The position numbers and the translations under genes are program-made. 64,000 nt of DNA, from NCBI RefSeq assembly GCF_011516655.1, contig NZ_WOSV01000008.1, positions 47,671 through 111,670 on the forward strand. The letters run 5' to 3'. This stretch comes from Acetobacter thailandicus (GTDB lineage: Bacteria > Pseudomonadota > Alphaproteobacteria > Acetobacterales > Acetobacteraceae). The stretch's first letter is position 1, and each line of letters opens with the position of its first letter. Positions 17,837 to 26,755 of this stretch are shown one piece after another. The notes below the pieces were generated by a model. The model was not told the DNA's origin and ran no database searches. It worked only from the letters and a program-made list of their open reading frames with translations.

Positions 17837-18874
17837 ATGACTGAAAGCGCACATTCCTCTCTGCCGGGCTGGAGCAACCCTTCCTTCTCCATGCCTGGTG
17901 CTATTGGTGGCACGCCTCTGATCCGCCTGCGCAAAGCATCTGAACTCACCGGCTGTGAAATTTATGGTAAAGCCGAATTCATGAATCCTGGCGGCTCGGT
18001 CAAAGATCGTGCCGGACTGGCGATTATAGAGGACGCTGAAGCACGTGGCCTGCTTAAACCCGGGGGGACATTAGTTGAAGGAACGGCCGGGAATACCGGT
18101 ATTGGCCTGACCCTGGTTGCTAACGCACGCGGTTACCGCAGCATTATTATTATGCCCGAAACGCAAAGTCGCGAAAAAATTGATTTTTTGCGCATGATCG
18201 GCGCTGATCTGCGTCTGGTACCAGCTAAACCCTATAAAGATCCGGGTAATTATGTGCATGTCTCGCGCCGTCTGGCGGAAGAAGAAGGACATGTGTGGGC
18301 CAACCAGTTTGACAACCTGGCAAACCGTGAAGGACATCGTCAGACAACAGCTCCTGAAATCTGGCACCAGCTTAACGGCAATGTTGATGCATTTACATGC
18401 GCATGCGGCACCGGGGGTACATTAGCCGGTACAGCTATGGGGCTGCATGACGCAGCAAAACAAGCCGGTCGAAAATTACCTCATATTGTTCTGGCAGATC
18501 CGGAAGGCTCTGGTCTTTACGGCTGGGTTAAAAATAATGACCTGTCAGCCAGTGGCTCATCCATCACTGAAGGGATTGGCCAGTCCCGCGTGACCGGCAA
18601 CCTGGAAGGAGCGCCAATTGATGATGCAGAGCGTATTCCTGACACTGAAGCACTGGACATTATTTATAGTCTGCTGATTGATGAGGGGCTGTCGGTTGGA
18701 GGATCGTCAGGCATTAATGTTGCTGCCGCCATTCGTACAGCACACAAGCTTGGCCCGGGCCATCGTATTGTAACCATTCTGTGTGACAGCGGTGCACGCT
18801 ACCAGTCAAAACTGTTCAACCCTGAGTTTCTGCACAGCAAAAACCTGCCTGTCGCTCCCTGGCTTAAATCGTAA
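17837..18874 (+). CDS. cysK: Cysteine synthase A (O-acetylserine sulfhydrylase)
   Basis: 345 residues from ATG 17837; the frame is open up to a TTG at 17774, but the family starts after the ATG. It is a PLP enzyme that makes cysteine from O-acetylserine and sulfide. The PLP lysine is in NPGGSVKDRAG, the substrate loop is EGTAGNTGIG, and the phosphate cup is near CACGTGGTLAG. GSSGINVAAA lies near the C-terminus. The sequence is somewhat longer than E. coli CysK (about 320). A cystathionine beta-synthase-like activity cannot be excluded. Confidence 0.88.
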   Translation: MTESAHSSLPGWSNPSFSMPGAIGGTPLIRLRKASELTGCEIYGKAEFMNPGGSVKDRAGLAIIEDAEARGLLKPGGTLVEGTAGNTGIGLTLVANARGYRSIIIMPETQSREKIDFLRMIGADLRLVPAKPYKDPGNYVHVSRRLAEEEGHVWANQFDNLANREGHRQTTAPEIWHQLNGNVDAFTCACGTGGTLAGTAMGLHDAAKQAGRKLPHIVLADPEGSGLYGWVKNNDLSASGSSITEGIGQSRVTGNLEGAPIDDAERIPDTEALDIIYSLLIDEGLSVGGSSGINVAAAIRTAHKLGPGHRIVTILCDSGARYQSKLFNPEFLHSKNLPVAPWLKS

Positions 18875-18893
18875 GCCCTGCTACCACATAATT

Positions 18894-18920
18894 AAAAAGC
18901 CCTTTTTATAAGGGCTTTTT
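18894..18920. terminator. Bidirectional terminator between cysK and the GT61 gene
   Basis: An 11-bp stem (AAAAAGCCCTT 18894-18904 with AAGGGCTTTTT 18910-18920) has A- and T-runs on both sides, so it can stop cysK and the convergent glycosyltransferase gene. Confidence 0.9.
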
Positions 18921-18937
18921 AAAATTATACACCAGAC

Positions 18938-20047
18938 TTAGGCTGATGCAGCCTCTTCTGATGCTATGGCCTCTGTTTTATCAAGAAACGACATCAGATC
19001 AGCATCTGAGCAATCAATCCAGAATTCATTACGATCTGGTGTGGGCCACTGGCAGCCTTTGGTCAGATAAACATTATGATGTTCCATCAGGTAGCCAATG
19101 TGAAGCTGCACAGCGTTCCAGAAACCCAGGCACCCGACAACAGTTCCCTTACCTGCAAACAACGCATTATGCATACCCGAACCGTGCTCACCAATAATAA
19201 TGGCAGCTTCAGAAAAAACTTTAACCTGCTCTTCTAAAGAAAGCTCCTCAGGACGTATAATTTCATAACCGCGCTGTACTGCACTGGCTTCAAAAGCAGC
19301 ACGCTGAACAAACTGACGGTTACTGTGTAAAAAATCTCCCCGGGAAACCAGAATTTTACGTGTTTTTTCTGTCGGAGTGAATGGCCGGGTGATGCCATTA
19401 TAAAACTCTCGGACAAAACTATGAAAAGAAAATTCTCTCGTATAGCAATATGATGGCAGAATAGCTTTTTTGCACAGCACAATATCTGTGTCAGGGTTAT
19501 AGGTAATAATATTCTCTCGTTTAACATCACACGTCACGATAAGGGTGTGATAAATCCACTCAGGTGTATAAGAAGGCAGGAGAATTTTAAGATCTGAAAA
19601 ACGTTCCTCCAACGCGCTTTTAATCACACCATAACGAGGCAGATAATCAACAAGCCAGTGCCCCCAGACATTAAAAGCAACACCATCTCCTGCGATCACA
19701 TCCGCCTCAATAATAATTTTATTTTTTGGCGAACCCGAAAAATAACTCTGGTGCTCTGGTATACTTCTCTGCGTATCAAGGCCGGTCGCACAATTAAAAC
19801 CAAAATGAGTGCTTACTATTGTACCCCCGGGCTGCGTAACTATCAGATCATCTATCTCATAGAATCCTACAGGTTTCAGAAGAGATGATGGTTTTTTCCA
19901 GTGATAATCATGAACCCATCCACGACTATCCGTCAGCTCCCACACCTTAAAAGGCCCCTGCACACGCTCGCCGGGCCTTACCTCACGAAACTCTGAAATG
20001 CCACAGGTAACAGTTTTTTTGCCAGAAGAGAGGTCGAAGAACTTCAT
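18938..20047 (-). CDS. Glycosyltransferase family 61 (DUF563) protein
   Basis: 369 residues without signal peptide or membrane helices. Family-61 signatures are WGHWLVDYLPRYG, then KILVSRGDFLHSNRQ, then a C-terminal donor-binding GEHGSGMHNALFA. Such enzymes transfer sugars in surface polysaccharide synthesis and are numerous in acetic acid bacteria. It forms a likely two-gene unit with the second sugar transferase 31 bases upstream. The donor sugar is unknown. Confidence 0.85.
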   Translation of the reverse strand: MKFFDLSSGKKTVTCGISEFREVRPGERVQGPFKVWELTDSRGWVHDYHWKKPSSLLKPVGFYEIDDLIVTQPGGTIVSTHFGFNCATGLDTQRSIPEHQSYFSGSPKNKIIIEADVIAGDGVAFNVWGHWLVDYLPRYGVIKSALEERFSDLKILLPSYTPEWIYHTLIVTCDVKRENIITYNPDTDIVLCKKAILPSYCYTREFSFHSFVREFYNGITRPFTPTEKTRKILVSRGDFLHSNRQFVQRAAFEASAVQRGYEIIRPEELSLEEQVKVFSEAAIIIGEHGSGMHNALFAGKGTVVGCLGFWNAVQLHIGYLMEHHNVYLTKGCQWPTPDRNEFWIDCSDADLMSFLDKTEAIASEEAASA

Positions 20048-20078
20048 GATATAAACCTCACTATAATGAAACCGCTTA

Positions 20079-21296
20079 TCATAAAGGAAATTTATAAATC
20101 ACTTTATCAAATGCTGCTTCATCATAAATTTTCAACGTCTCTTTAATCTTAAAACCCTGTATTTTACGCCAGATACGACGATTAACAGCCCGATTAAAAA
20201 CCCCGGATCCTGTTTTGTAGGCTGTAAACATTACAGGGTGTAAATAGCAGTTTCTGTAGAGAGAAAGGAGGCAATCCTCTCCGATCATACTCCCCGGTAT
20301 TGTACCATAACAGTCAGTATGAATAATATTATTGCCAGTTACAAAGAAAACATCAGAAGCATCCTGAGATGTCATAAAATCTGCTGCAGCGTCATCTCTG
20401 ATGCGATGATCTGCATTCATCCACCAGCCACCATACAGCTGCGTTACATGCACTCGCAGTATATCCGCGGCTTCAGCAGAGTTGCGGGCATTAAGAAAGA
20501 TCGAGCGGGCTTCAACGCCATAGTTTGAATATAACCACTCAGTAGCTTCTTCTTTATCAAAAATACGAAAATTAAACTGCTTCATATTTCTATGAATTGC
20601 GAAATTATCAAGAACTTCAGGAGGCGGGCTTTTATCCCAGTACATGAAAAGGTTATTAGGAATTTTTTCTTTTTTCTCTGCCTCCGGAGTAGGGTCGAGC
20701 AGCTGCGGTGCAGACTTCAGAACAATCTCGAAATAAAGTCTGTCAATCTCTTCACCGGTATGAAACTCTTCATAAGCATTTTTCATATGCTTCAGAGCTT
20801 CCTCGCCCTTATTCTCTCTCCATGCGAGGGCAATACCTTCAATATAATTTGCATACGGAATATTATATCCTCGCAGCAGATCAATTTCATGCCTGGGAGG
20901 CTCTATCCCCGCTTTAAGCAAACAAAGAAGCCGTTTTTGTAAAAAAGTCTGAGCAAGCGGATATTTATTTGGCTCTTTTGAATGAAGTCTGAAACCAAGG
21001 CCATAGATAACAGCAGCTTCTTTGACACTCTTGTTTGCATGCAGTATATTGGCAATATTGAAAGAATCTTCTATGCTATTAATACCATTTTTCTGAAAAT
21101 ATTCTTTTGCATTTATGTCGAAACCGATTGACTTAATATCAAATTCAGTTACGGATTTATTATCCGAAGAAACAGGAATTTCTTCCTCTAAAGGCGGGGT
21201 GTTAATACTTTCATTTATCGGCGTATTATTTCTGCTTCTGTTTCTGTAATTTCTAAAAGTATGAATACTTGCAGAAGTCTCAATAATTTCTGACAT
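20079..21296 (-). CDS. GT32-like sugar transferase (DXD-type, capsular polysaccharide related)
   Basis: 405 residues from ATG 21296, which has a TAAGGG site upstream; the frame extends 22 codons further without a family-like sequence. The first 180 residues are helical, with a TPR-like repeat feel. The catalytic part begins at IPNNLFMYWDKSPPPEV and contains NSAEAADILRVHVTQLYGGW, the family hallmark before the metal-binding motif. Here the usual DXD is replaced by MNADHR, so metal binding may be altered. It precedes the GT61 gene in the same direction. Confidence 0.75.
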   Translation of the reverse strand: MSEIIETSASIHTFRNYRNRSRNNTPINESINTPPLEEEIPVSSDNKSVTEFDIKSIGFDINAKEYFQKNGINSIEDSFNIANILHANKSVKEAAVIYGLGFRLHSKEPNKYPLAQTFLQKRLLCLLKAGIEPPRHEIDLLRGYNIPYANYIEGIALAWRENKGEEALKHMKNAYEEFHTGEEIDRLYFEIVLKSAPQLLDPTPEAEKKEKIPNNLFMYWDKSPPPEVLDNFAIHRNMKQFNFRIFDKEEATEWLYSNYGVEARSIFLNARNSAEAADILRVHVTQLYGGWWMNADHRIRDDAAADFMTSQDASDVFFVTGNNIIHTDCYGTIPGSMIGEDCLLSLYRNCYLHPVMFTAYKTGSGVFNRAVNRRIWRKIQGFKIKETLKIYDEAAFDKVIYKFPL

Positions 21297-21548
21297 TACA
21301 CAACCCTTAAATATGCAGGAATGAATTTTTCTTGCCATACCTGAAAATAGTTTACAACTCATTTCCCAGGTGGGTGAAGATATGTTTCAAACTCGAAATG
21401 TAAGCGACTGAACAACAAAGTCTTAATGACCGGGATGGTATGCAAAACAAGACGTTTTTTACGAAAACCAGCCGTTAAAACAACGAATACACGATACCCC
21501 TGATGCCCGATGGCAAGGGAGCAGAACGTATGTAAAAAACCTAAGGAA

Positions 21549-21643
21549 ACAACAAAAATACATCACTCACAGGCTCACCTCCATTGGTAAGCCTGTGAAT
21601 CACAACGGCTCGTTCAGTTCAATAAATTAACAGGTTCTGAGCC
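21549..21643 (-). mobile_element. Terminal remnant of the IS427-type element
   Basis: These 95 bases match the transposase-start end of the full copy (about 13115-13209), including the terminal GGTTCTGAGCC. Nothing else of the element is present. It marks an old insertion followed by deletion in the 21.4-22.1 kb stretch. Confidence 0.8.
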
Positions 21644-21674
21644 TAACAATACGAGTTAAGTATGAAGTTTCCAG

Positions 21675-22140
21675 TCAACTTTTTTGTTCAGTAATTTTCT
21701 TTAGAATAACTTCTAATCTTTGAGCGTCATTGGCCATATCTGACTATTTATCCGCTGTTTCATCATTTGGTGTAATGCTACATACATATTTAATCCAAGA
21801 TGATACAGCATCTTCCACAAAAACCCATTTTTTATCCGAAAGAGTTATAGAGAGCTTGCTCGGGTCTGGCGAATTTTTAAGCATTTTGCAGCTATCTCCC
21901 CCAGGTATCCAATAAATTTAGAAAGTGGCATAGTTTTAACTGGAACTATCATATAATGATCAGAATGATTGTTATATATTTTTACATAATTAATAATATA
22001 AGTCCATTTTTTAAACACTAAGTATATGGTTTATTGCTGTCAGTATAAAATAAATATATTCCATTGTTGTCTGCCATTATGTGATTAATACCATTTATAT
22101 TAACAATGGTAATATCTTCTGGCCTTACATTAGAAAGCTT
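21675..22140 (-). pseudogene. Decayed A+T-rich gene of unknown function
   Basis: The minus strand encodes fragments in several frames. They include EDITIVNINGINHIMADNN and GIYLFYTD, then, after stops, HYMIVPVKTMPLSKFIGYLG. After a shift it continues KNSPDPSKLSITLSDKKWVF and EDAVSSWIKYV, then after a stop ANDAQRLEVILKKITEQKS. At least three disruptions are needed to join them. Composition resembles the immunity-like genes of the guaA island. It is bounded by the IS remnant on the left and the IS481-type element on the right. No family is recognised. Confidence 0.5.
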
Positions 22141-22149
22141 AGAACTAGT

Positions 22150-23018
22150 TGTTTGGTCCCGGAGTTTGATGGTGTGATATTTTCACGAGAGTGGAAAGAA
22201 GCCTTATGAGACAGATACGTCATGGGAGCGCCACGACCACGCACGCCGTGCGGGCAGCAATACAGCGATCGCAGGCTTCGCTCGCGGCGCTGAGCAGGGA
22301 GTTCGGGATTAATCCAAAAACAGGTGCAAAATGGCGGAAGCGTCAAACGGTTGAGGATCAGAAGGCAGGCCCCAAAGAGCCGCGCTCAACAGTCCTTTCC
22401 GAGACTGACGAAGCGATGATCGTGGCCTTTCGTCGGCACACCTTACTGCCGTTGGATGATTGCCTTTACGCATTGCAGGCCAGCATTTCTCATCTGACAC
22501 GCCCGGCCCTGCATCGCTGTCTGCAGCGTCACGGAATTTCACGCCTGTCTGATGTCGAAGGAGGTAAGCCGAAACAACAGCACTTCAGGTGCTATCCGAT
22601 CGGGTTCTTTCACCTCGATATTGCCGAAGTCCAGATCGCTGAAGGCAAGCTTTACCTTTTCGTTGGCATAGACCGCATAAGCAAGTTTGCGGTAACGCAG
22701 CTTGTGGACAAAGCCAACAGACGAACAGCCCGGGAATTTCTCGAACATCGTCTGACGAAACTCAATCATCCCTGGGCCAATGGTCAGGTCGAGCGAATGA
22801 ACTGCACGATCAGGGAAGCAACTGTCAAACGCTTCCATTACGACAGCCATGAGCAGTTGAGGACACACCTCAACGACTTCATGGCGGCTTATAATAACTT
22901 CGGGCGACGGCTTAAGACACTCAAAGGCCTCACACCCTATGAATACATCTGCAAAATATGGACTTCAGAGCCAGAAAGATTCATTATCAATCCAACCCAT
23001 CAAACTCCGGGACAAACA
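22150..23018 (+). mobile_element. IS481-family insertion sequence, internally deleted
   Basis: The left end TGTTTGGTCCCGGAGTTTG (22150 onward) and the right end, reading inward from 23018 as TGTTTGTCCCGGAGTTTGATG, form an inverted repeat of about 22 bp with one indel. No clear target duplication flanks it. The right end abuts mtnA. The single transposase gene has lost an internal segment. Confidence 0.85.
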
Positions 23019-23039
23019 GCTGGTTTTCAGGAAACATAG
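22206..23039 (+). pseudogene. IS481-family transposase lacking its second catalytic Asp
   Basis: The N-terminal HTH region (AALSREFGINPKTGAKWRKR) and first catalytic Asp (FFHLDIAEVQIAEGKLYLFV) are present, as is the Glu in WANGQVERMN. The sequence jumps from TAREFLEH straight to RLTKLNHPW, whereas complete members have about 40 residues between these points, carrying the TDNG motif with the second Asp. So an in-frame deletion removed the DDE core and the enzyme should be inactive. The frame also runs through the IS right end into the flanking DNA. Confidence 0.85.
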
Positions 23040-24120
23040 CACGTAGCCCTTCCGTTGTTGCCGGGCAGCAGCCCCGTTCGGTAATCAGGCCGGTAACCAG
23101 TCGGGCTGGTGTGACATCAAAGGCAGGGTTAGCAGCTTTGCTGCCATCCGGGACCAGTTGCACAGAGGTTATTTCACCTTTGGCTGTACGTCCTGCAATA
23201 TGTGTCACCTCACTGGCTGAGCGCTCTTCGATAGGAATTTCTTTCACACCGTCAGAAACGGTCCAGTCAATGGTGGTGGAGGGCAGGGCAACCCAGAAAG
23301 GTACATTGTTGTCTCTGGCGGCCAGTGCTTTGAGGTATGAGCCAATTTTGTTGGCAACATCGCCCGTGCGGGTAACACGATCTGTTCCTACAATAACAAG
23401 ATCCACCTGCCCGTGCTGCATCAGGTGCCCGCCTGCGTTGTCGGCAATAACGGTATGCGGCACGCCATGGCCACCAAGTTCCCATGCTGTCAGAGCAGCG
23501 CCCTGGTTGCGCGGGCGGGTTTCGTCAACCCAGACATGCACCTTCAGCCCCTCGTCATGTGCCATGTAGATGGGGGCAAGAGCTGTGCCCCAGTCAACGG
23601 TTGCTATCCAGCCGGCATTGCAGTGGGTAAGAATGTTAACCGGTGACTGGTTTTTACGTTTGCTGGCAATGTCACGTATCAGTTCCAGGCCATGGCGCCC
23701 GATAGCTTCGTTCTGGGCTACATCTTCATCACATATTTTTCCGGCCTCTGCATAAGCCGCTTTTACGCGTTCTTGCTCTGGAAGAGGGCGCAGATATGTC
23801 AGAAGCCGGTCAATGGCCCAGCGCAGGTTAATGGCGGTGGGGCGTGTGGCCGCGAGCATAGCCGCCTGTGTTTCCAGAGCATGGTCTGATGCGTTATTGC
23901 GCAAAGCAAGAGCCAGACCATAAGCGGCAACTGCGCCAATCAGCGGTGCACCTCTGACCTGCATGCTGCGTATTGCATGCGCAACATCATCAGGTGTTGT
24001 CAGTCGCAGGATGTTTCGTGAAAAAGGAAAAAGAGTCTGATCAAAAATGTTTACTGACCACCCATCTTCCTCATTGATCCAGACGCTTCTGTAAGAGACA
24101 CCATCAATTTTCATTGTCAT
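22987..24120 (-). CDS. mtnA: S-methyl-5-thioribose-1-phosphate isomerase MtnA
   Basis: 377 residues from ATG 24120; an upstream ATG at 24150 is less family-like. It isomerises methylthioribose-1-phosphate to the ribulose form in methionine salvage. Signatures are [13 protein letters not shown], the catalytic Cys in [16 protein letters not shown]-type ([10 protein letters not shown]) and the catalytic Asp in [11 protein letters not shown]. The natural C-terminus seems to end near AMFPENQ. The last residues ([10 protein letters not shown]) and the stop come from the terminal repeat of the IS481 element. The core is intact, so activity is probably kept. Confidence 0.92.
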   Translation of the reverse strand: MTMKIDGVSYRSVWINEEDGWSVNIFDQTLFPFSRNILRLTTPDDVAHAIRSMQVRGAPLIGAVAAYGLALALRNNASDHALETQAAMLAATRPTAINLRWAIDRLLTYLRPLPEQERVKAAYAEAGKICDEDVAQNEAIGRHGLELIRDIASKRKNQSPVNILTHCNAGWIATVDWGTALAPIYMAHDEGLKVHVWVDETRPRNQGAALTAWELGGHGVPHTVIADNAGGHLMQHGQVDLVIVGTDRVTRTGDVANKIGSYLKALAARDNNVPFWVALPSTTIDWTVSDGVKEIPIEERSASEVTHIAGRTAKGEITSVQLVPDGSKAANPAFDVTPARLVTGLITERGCCPATTEGLRAMFPENQLFVPEFDGLD

Positions 24121-24411
24121 AGCTTTCGAGTGAATATTTGCATATAGCATCGCAATTTCAGGTTATTCTGAAAAGCATTTTACAGCCTGACTGTCAGCTT
24201 ATTTTTGTTTGTGACGCTGAGGGTCATAATCTGGAACATTCTTAATGTCTGAAAGATAAAAGTATTTTTTGCAATTTTCCTGATATTTGTTATGTAGGGG
24301 AAGTAAACCGGGTTCATTATGAACTCCGGAGTGCGTTATGTACATTGCTGTATATTCGTCATATTTTAAAACATGCTGATGTTTTTTATAATTTAAAAAA
24401 GAGAGGGTTTC

Positions 24412-25101
24412 ATGAGCGGCAGAGAAAAACGTAAAGTTACAACGCGTGCAAAAGCAACACCGGTAAAGAAAACAACGTCTTCTCGTCGTAGTCGTGTTGT
24501 GGAGGCAGTAGCTGAGGAGGATATTTCTTCTCAGCGTCCATCACGTCGTGCAACTGTTAAAAAAGTAGCAGCCGCTAAAGCTGAGGCACCTGTTAAGACA
24601 AAAACTTCTAAAAAAGTTGCACCTGCAAAAAGTGCAGCGCTGGCTCCGGTTAAAAGCAGCAGGGCTGCGCCGGTGAAGAAAAAAGCAGCTGCGCGGGTTG
24701 CAGCTCCTGTGGTGAAGGAGGAAGTTGTCGCGCCTGTGGTTGTGAAGAAGAAAAGAGTGGCAAAGGCAAAGCCTGAGGTTGCTGCTCCTGTACCGGCAGC
24801 GCGTGGCCGGGCAGCTGCCACGACCAAAAAAGTAACAAAGGCAGTCAAAATTATTGAGCCGGTTGTTGAAAAGCCCAAAGCGGTAAAGAAAAAAGTGGTT
24901 CAGGCTGAAGAGACCAGAGTTCGTCTGTCAGCTGTAGAAAAGCTGCGTATTGTTCAGGAAACACGGCGCCGTAAGCGTTATGAACGCCTGGCCGCTGAAG
25001 CCGAAAAAGCCAGTGCAGCTAAGACATCACGCAGCCGTAAGGTTGCGTCTAAACCTGCCGCCAGAGCAAAGACGAAAACAACCCGCAGTCGTAAAGCGTA
25101 A
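24412..25101 (+). CDS. Histone H1-like Lys/Ala-rich protein
   Basis: 229 residues of low complexity, dominated by Lys, Ala, Val, Arg and Pro in repeated 'APVKK', 'KKVA' and 'RSRK' units. No hydrophobic core is visible, apart from a short helical segment near residues 165-205 (RLSAVEKLRIVQETRRRKRY) that could fold. Such proteins resemble eukaryotic H1 tails and bacterial AlgP/Hc1-like nucleoid proteins, so DNA or RNA binding is likely. Copy-number variation of the repeats is expected between strains. An AGAGAGGG ribosome-binding site precedes the ATG. Confidence 0.7.
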   Translation: MSGREKRKVTTRAKATPVKKTTSSRRSRVVEAVAEEDISSQRPSRRATVKKVAAAKAEAPVKTKTSKKVAPAKSAALAPVKSSRAAPVKKKAAARVAAPVVKEEVVAPVVVKKKRVAKAKPEVAAPVPAARGRAAATTKKVTKAVKIIEPVVEKPKAVKKKVVQAEETRVRLSAVEKLRIVQETRRRKRYERLAAEAEKASAAKTSRSRKVASKPAARAKTKTTRSRKA

Positions 25102-25135
25102 AATTTCTTTATAGTTTTTGTGTTTCCAGGGGGCG

Positions 25136-25675
25136 TCATTTTTTTCCGGCGCACCCTGAACACAGCCCCTCAATTTCTATAAAAGCATTTTGTGCGATAA
25201 AGCCCCGGGGCTGGCATGATTGTTTTATGGCTTCAAGAATATGTGGTGTGCTGATCTCTGACGTGCTTTTGCATTCGCGGCAGATCAGAAACTGCGCTGT
25301 ATGTAAATGAGGCGTGTCATCTTTATATTTTTGTGAGCAGTCGTCTGTATGATGCGCATGCAGCAGATGCACACAGGGAACAAAAGCAGAAAGACGCTCA
25401 ATACGGTGAATGAGACCGTGTTCAAGCAGAAATTCTAAAGCACGGTAGACCGTCGGCGGGGCTGGCTTACGTTCTGGTGTTTTAATTTGCTCAAGCAGAT
25501 CATATGCCCCAACAGGCTTGCCTGCGCTGAGGATAAGGCTAAGAATTTCTCTGCGTTGTGGTGTAAGGCGACTGCCATTGCGGGCACAAAGTGCTGCGGC
25601 TTTATCGAGTAATTCTTCTACAGGTGTTGTTATCTCGCTCTGACAGTCAGATGAGCAGGATGTGTGGCCGGGCAT
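25136..25675 (-). CDS. zur: Zinc uptake regulator Zur (Fur family)
   Basis: 179 residues. The winged-helix DNA-binding domain (RLTPQRREILSLILSAG, APPTVYRALEFLLEHGLIHR) is followed by a metal-binding dimerisation domain. That domain has a His/Asp-rich stretch (HAHHTDDCS) and two structural zinc Cys pairs (CRECKS and CSGCAG near the end). The gene is divergent from znuABC, which argues for Zur rather than Fur. It represses zinc uptake when zinc is plentiful. Confidence 0.9.
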   Translation of the reverse strand: MPGHTSCSSDCQSEITTPVEELLDKAAALCARNGSRLTPQRREILSLILSAGKPVGAYDLLEQIKTPERKPAPPTVYRALEFLLEHGLIHRIERLSAFVPCVHLLHAHHTDDCSQKYKDDTPHLHTAQFLICRECKSTSEISTPHILEAIKQSCQPRGFIAQNAFIEIEGLCSGCAGKK

Positions 25676-25785
25676 GATGCAGGGTGTCCCTTATCGTTTT
25701 TGACTGATGTCAGAGCTTATAAAGCAGATATGTGTAACAGGCGATTCAGTTCAGCATATGAAGCGTTTTGTCTTGTTTACAAGAT

Positions 25786-25802
25786 ATGTTATAATATCAC
25801 AT
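25786..25802. promoter_or_regulatory. Zur-box-like palindrome and -10 element
   Basis: ATGTTATA-A-TATCACAT is a 17-bp imperfect palindrome (one mismatch) close to the known Zur operator core GTTATAxTATAAC. It overlaps a TATAAT (25790-25795) that could be the znuA -10 box, so a bound repressor would block the promoter. It lies midway between zur and znuA. Confidence 0.7.
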
Positions 25803-25873
25803 TCTCTGAGTGATGCCGTTTAGTAAGCAGTCACTGTATATAAGGGCCGGAATAGCCGGGGCAGGGTAGTTTT

Positions 25874-26755
25874 ATGCGGTTTTTGTCACTGACGGTGCTT
25901 GGCTTAACCGTATGGAGTTTTCTGCCGTCTATGGTTTTGGCTTCTGTGCAGGATAAGCCTTCTGTTGTTGCAGCTGAAAATATGTGGGCTGACCTGGCTG
26001 CCCAGATTACCGGCCCTGATATGACAGTGACCTCTGTTCTGTCGCGACCTGTGTCAGATCCGCATCTTTATGAGCCTGGCCCGGCAGAAGGGCGTATGGT
26101 GAGTGATGCCACTCTCGTTATCGCCAATGGTGCCGGGTATGATGCATGGATGGAGCGCCTTGCCCGTACACGTTCTCCCGCTGCATTCCCTGTGCTGCGT
26201 GTGCAGGATGTGGCTGACTGGCATGAGGGGGATAATGTTCATTTATGGTATAATATCAGTGCAGTTGAGGCCTTCATAAAGGCTTTTGTCGCGGCGTGTC
26301 AGAAGGCTGATCCGTCACATGCTTCGGCTTATGCTGTACGGGGGCAGAGGCTGCAGGCAGCAGTGGATCAGGTTAAAAATGTAATAGCTACAGCACGTTC
26401 TGAAGTGTCCGGGCAGCCTGTTGCAGCGACTGAACAGGTTTTTACGCCTCTGGCTGATCGTATGGGCCTCAGGATGAAACGGCAGGGTTTTCAGCTTGCA
26501 GTGATGAATGATGTCGAGCCGGCACCATCCGAAGTGGCGATGTTTGAAGATGATATCAGGCAACATCGGATTAACCTGCTTATTTATAATTCCCAGGTTA
26601 ATCGTCCTTCAGTTGAACGTCTGGTCGCAATGGCAAAGCAGGAGGGAGTGCCGGTTCTGGCTGTGTCCGAAACGATGCCACAGGGTTTACACTGGCAACA
26701 ATGGGTGAGTGATACAGTGGAGCAGGCTGCCGGCTTGCTTGAGGTAAAAAAGTGA
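25874..26755 (+). CDS. znuA: Zinc ABC transporter substrate-binding protein ZnuA
   Basis: 293 residues with a signal peptide (cleaved near MVLAS). A cluster A-I metal-binding protein. Zinc ligands expected from the family are His in SDPHLYEP, His in NVHLWYN and an acidic residue near AMFEDD. The position often filled by a third His has Glu in AATEQVFTPLADR. The His-rich loop of many ZnuA is absent. It delivers zinc to ZnuBC from the periplasm. The stop overlaps the next start (GTGA). First gene of znuABC, likely Zur-controlled. Confidence 0.9.
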   Translation: MRFLSLTVLGLTVWSFLPSMVLASVQDKPSVVAAENMWADLAAQITGPDMTVTSVLSRPVSDPHLYEPGPAEGRMVSDATLVIANGAGYDAWMERLARTRSPAAFPVLRVQDVADWHEGDNVHLWYNISAVEAFIKAFVAACQKADPSHASAYAVRGQRLQAAVDQVKNVIATARSEVSGQPVAATEQVFTPLADRMGLRMKRQGFQLAVMNDVEPAPSEVAMFEDDIRQHRINLLIYNSQVNRPSVERLVAMAKQEGVPVLAVSETMPQGLHWQQWVSDTVEQAAGLLEVKK

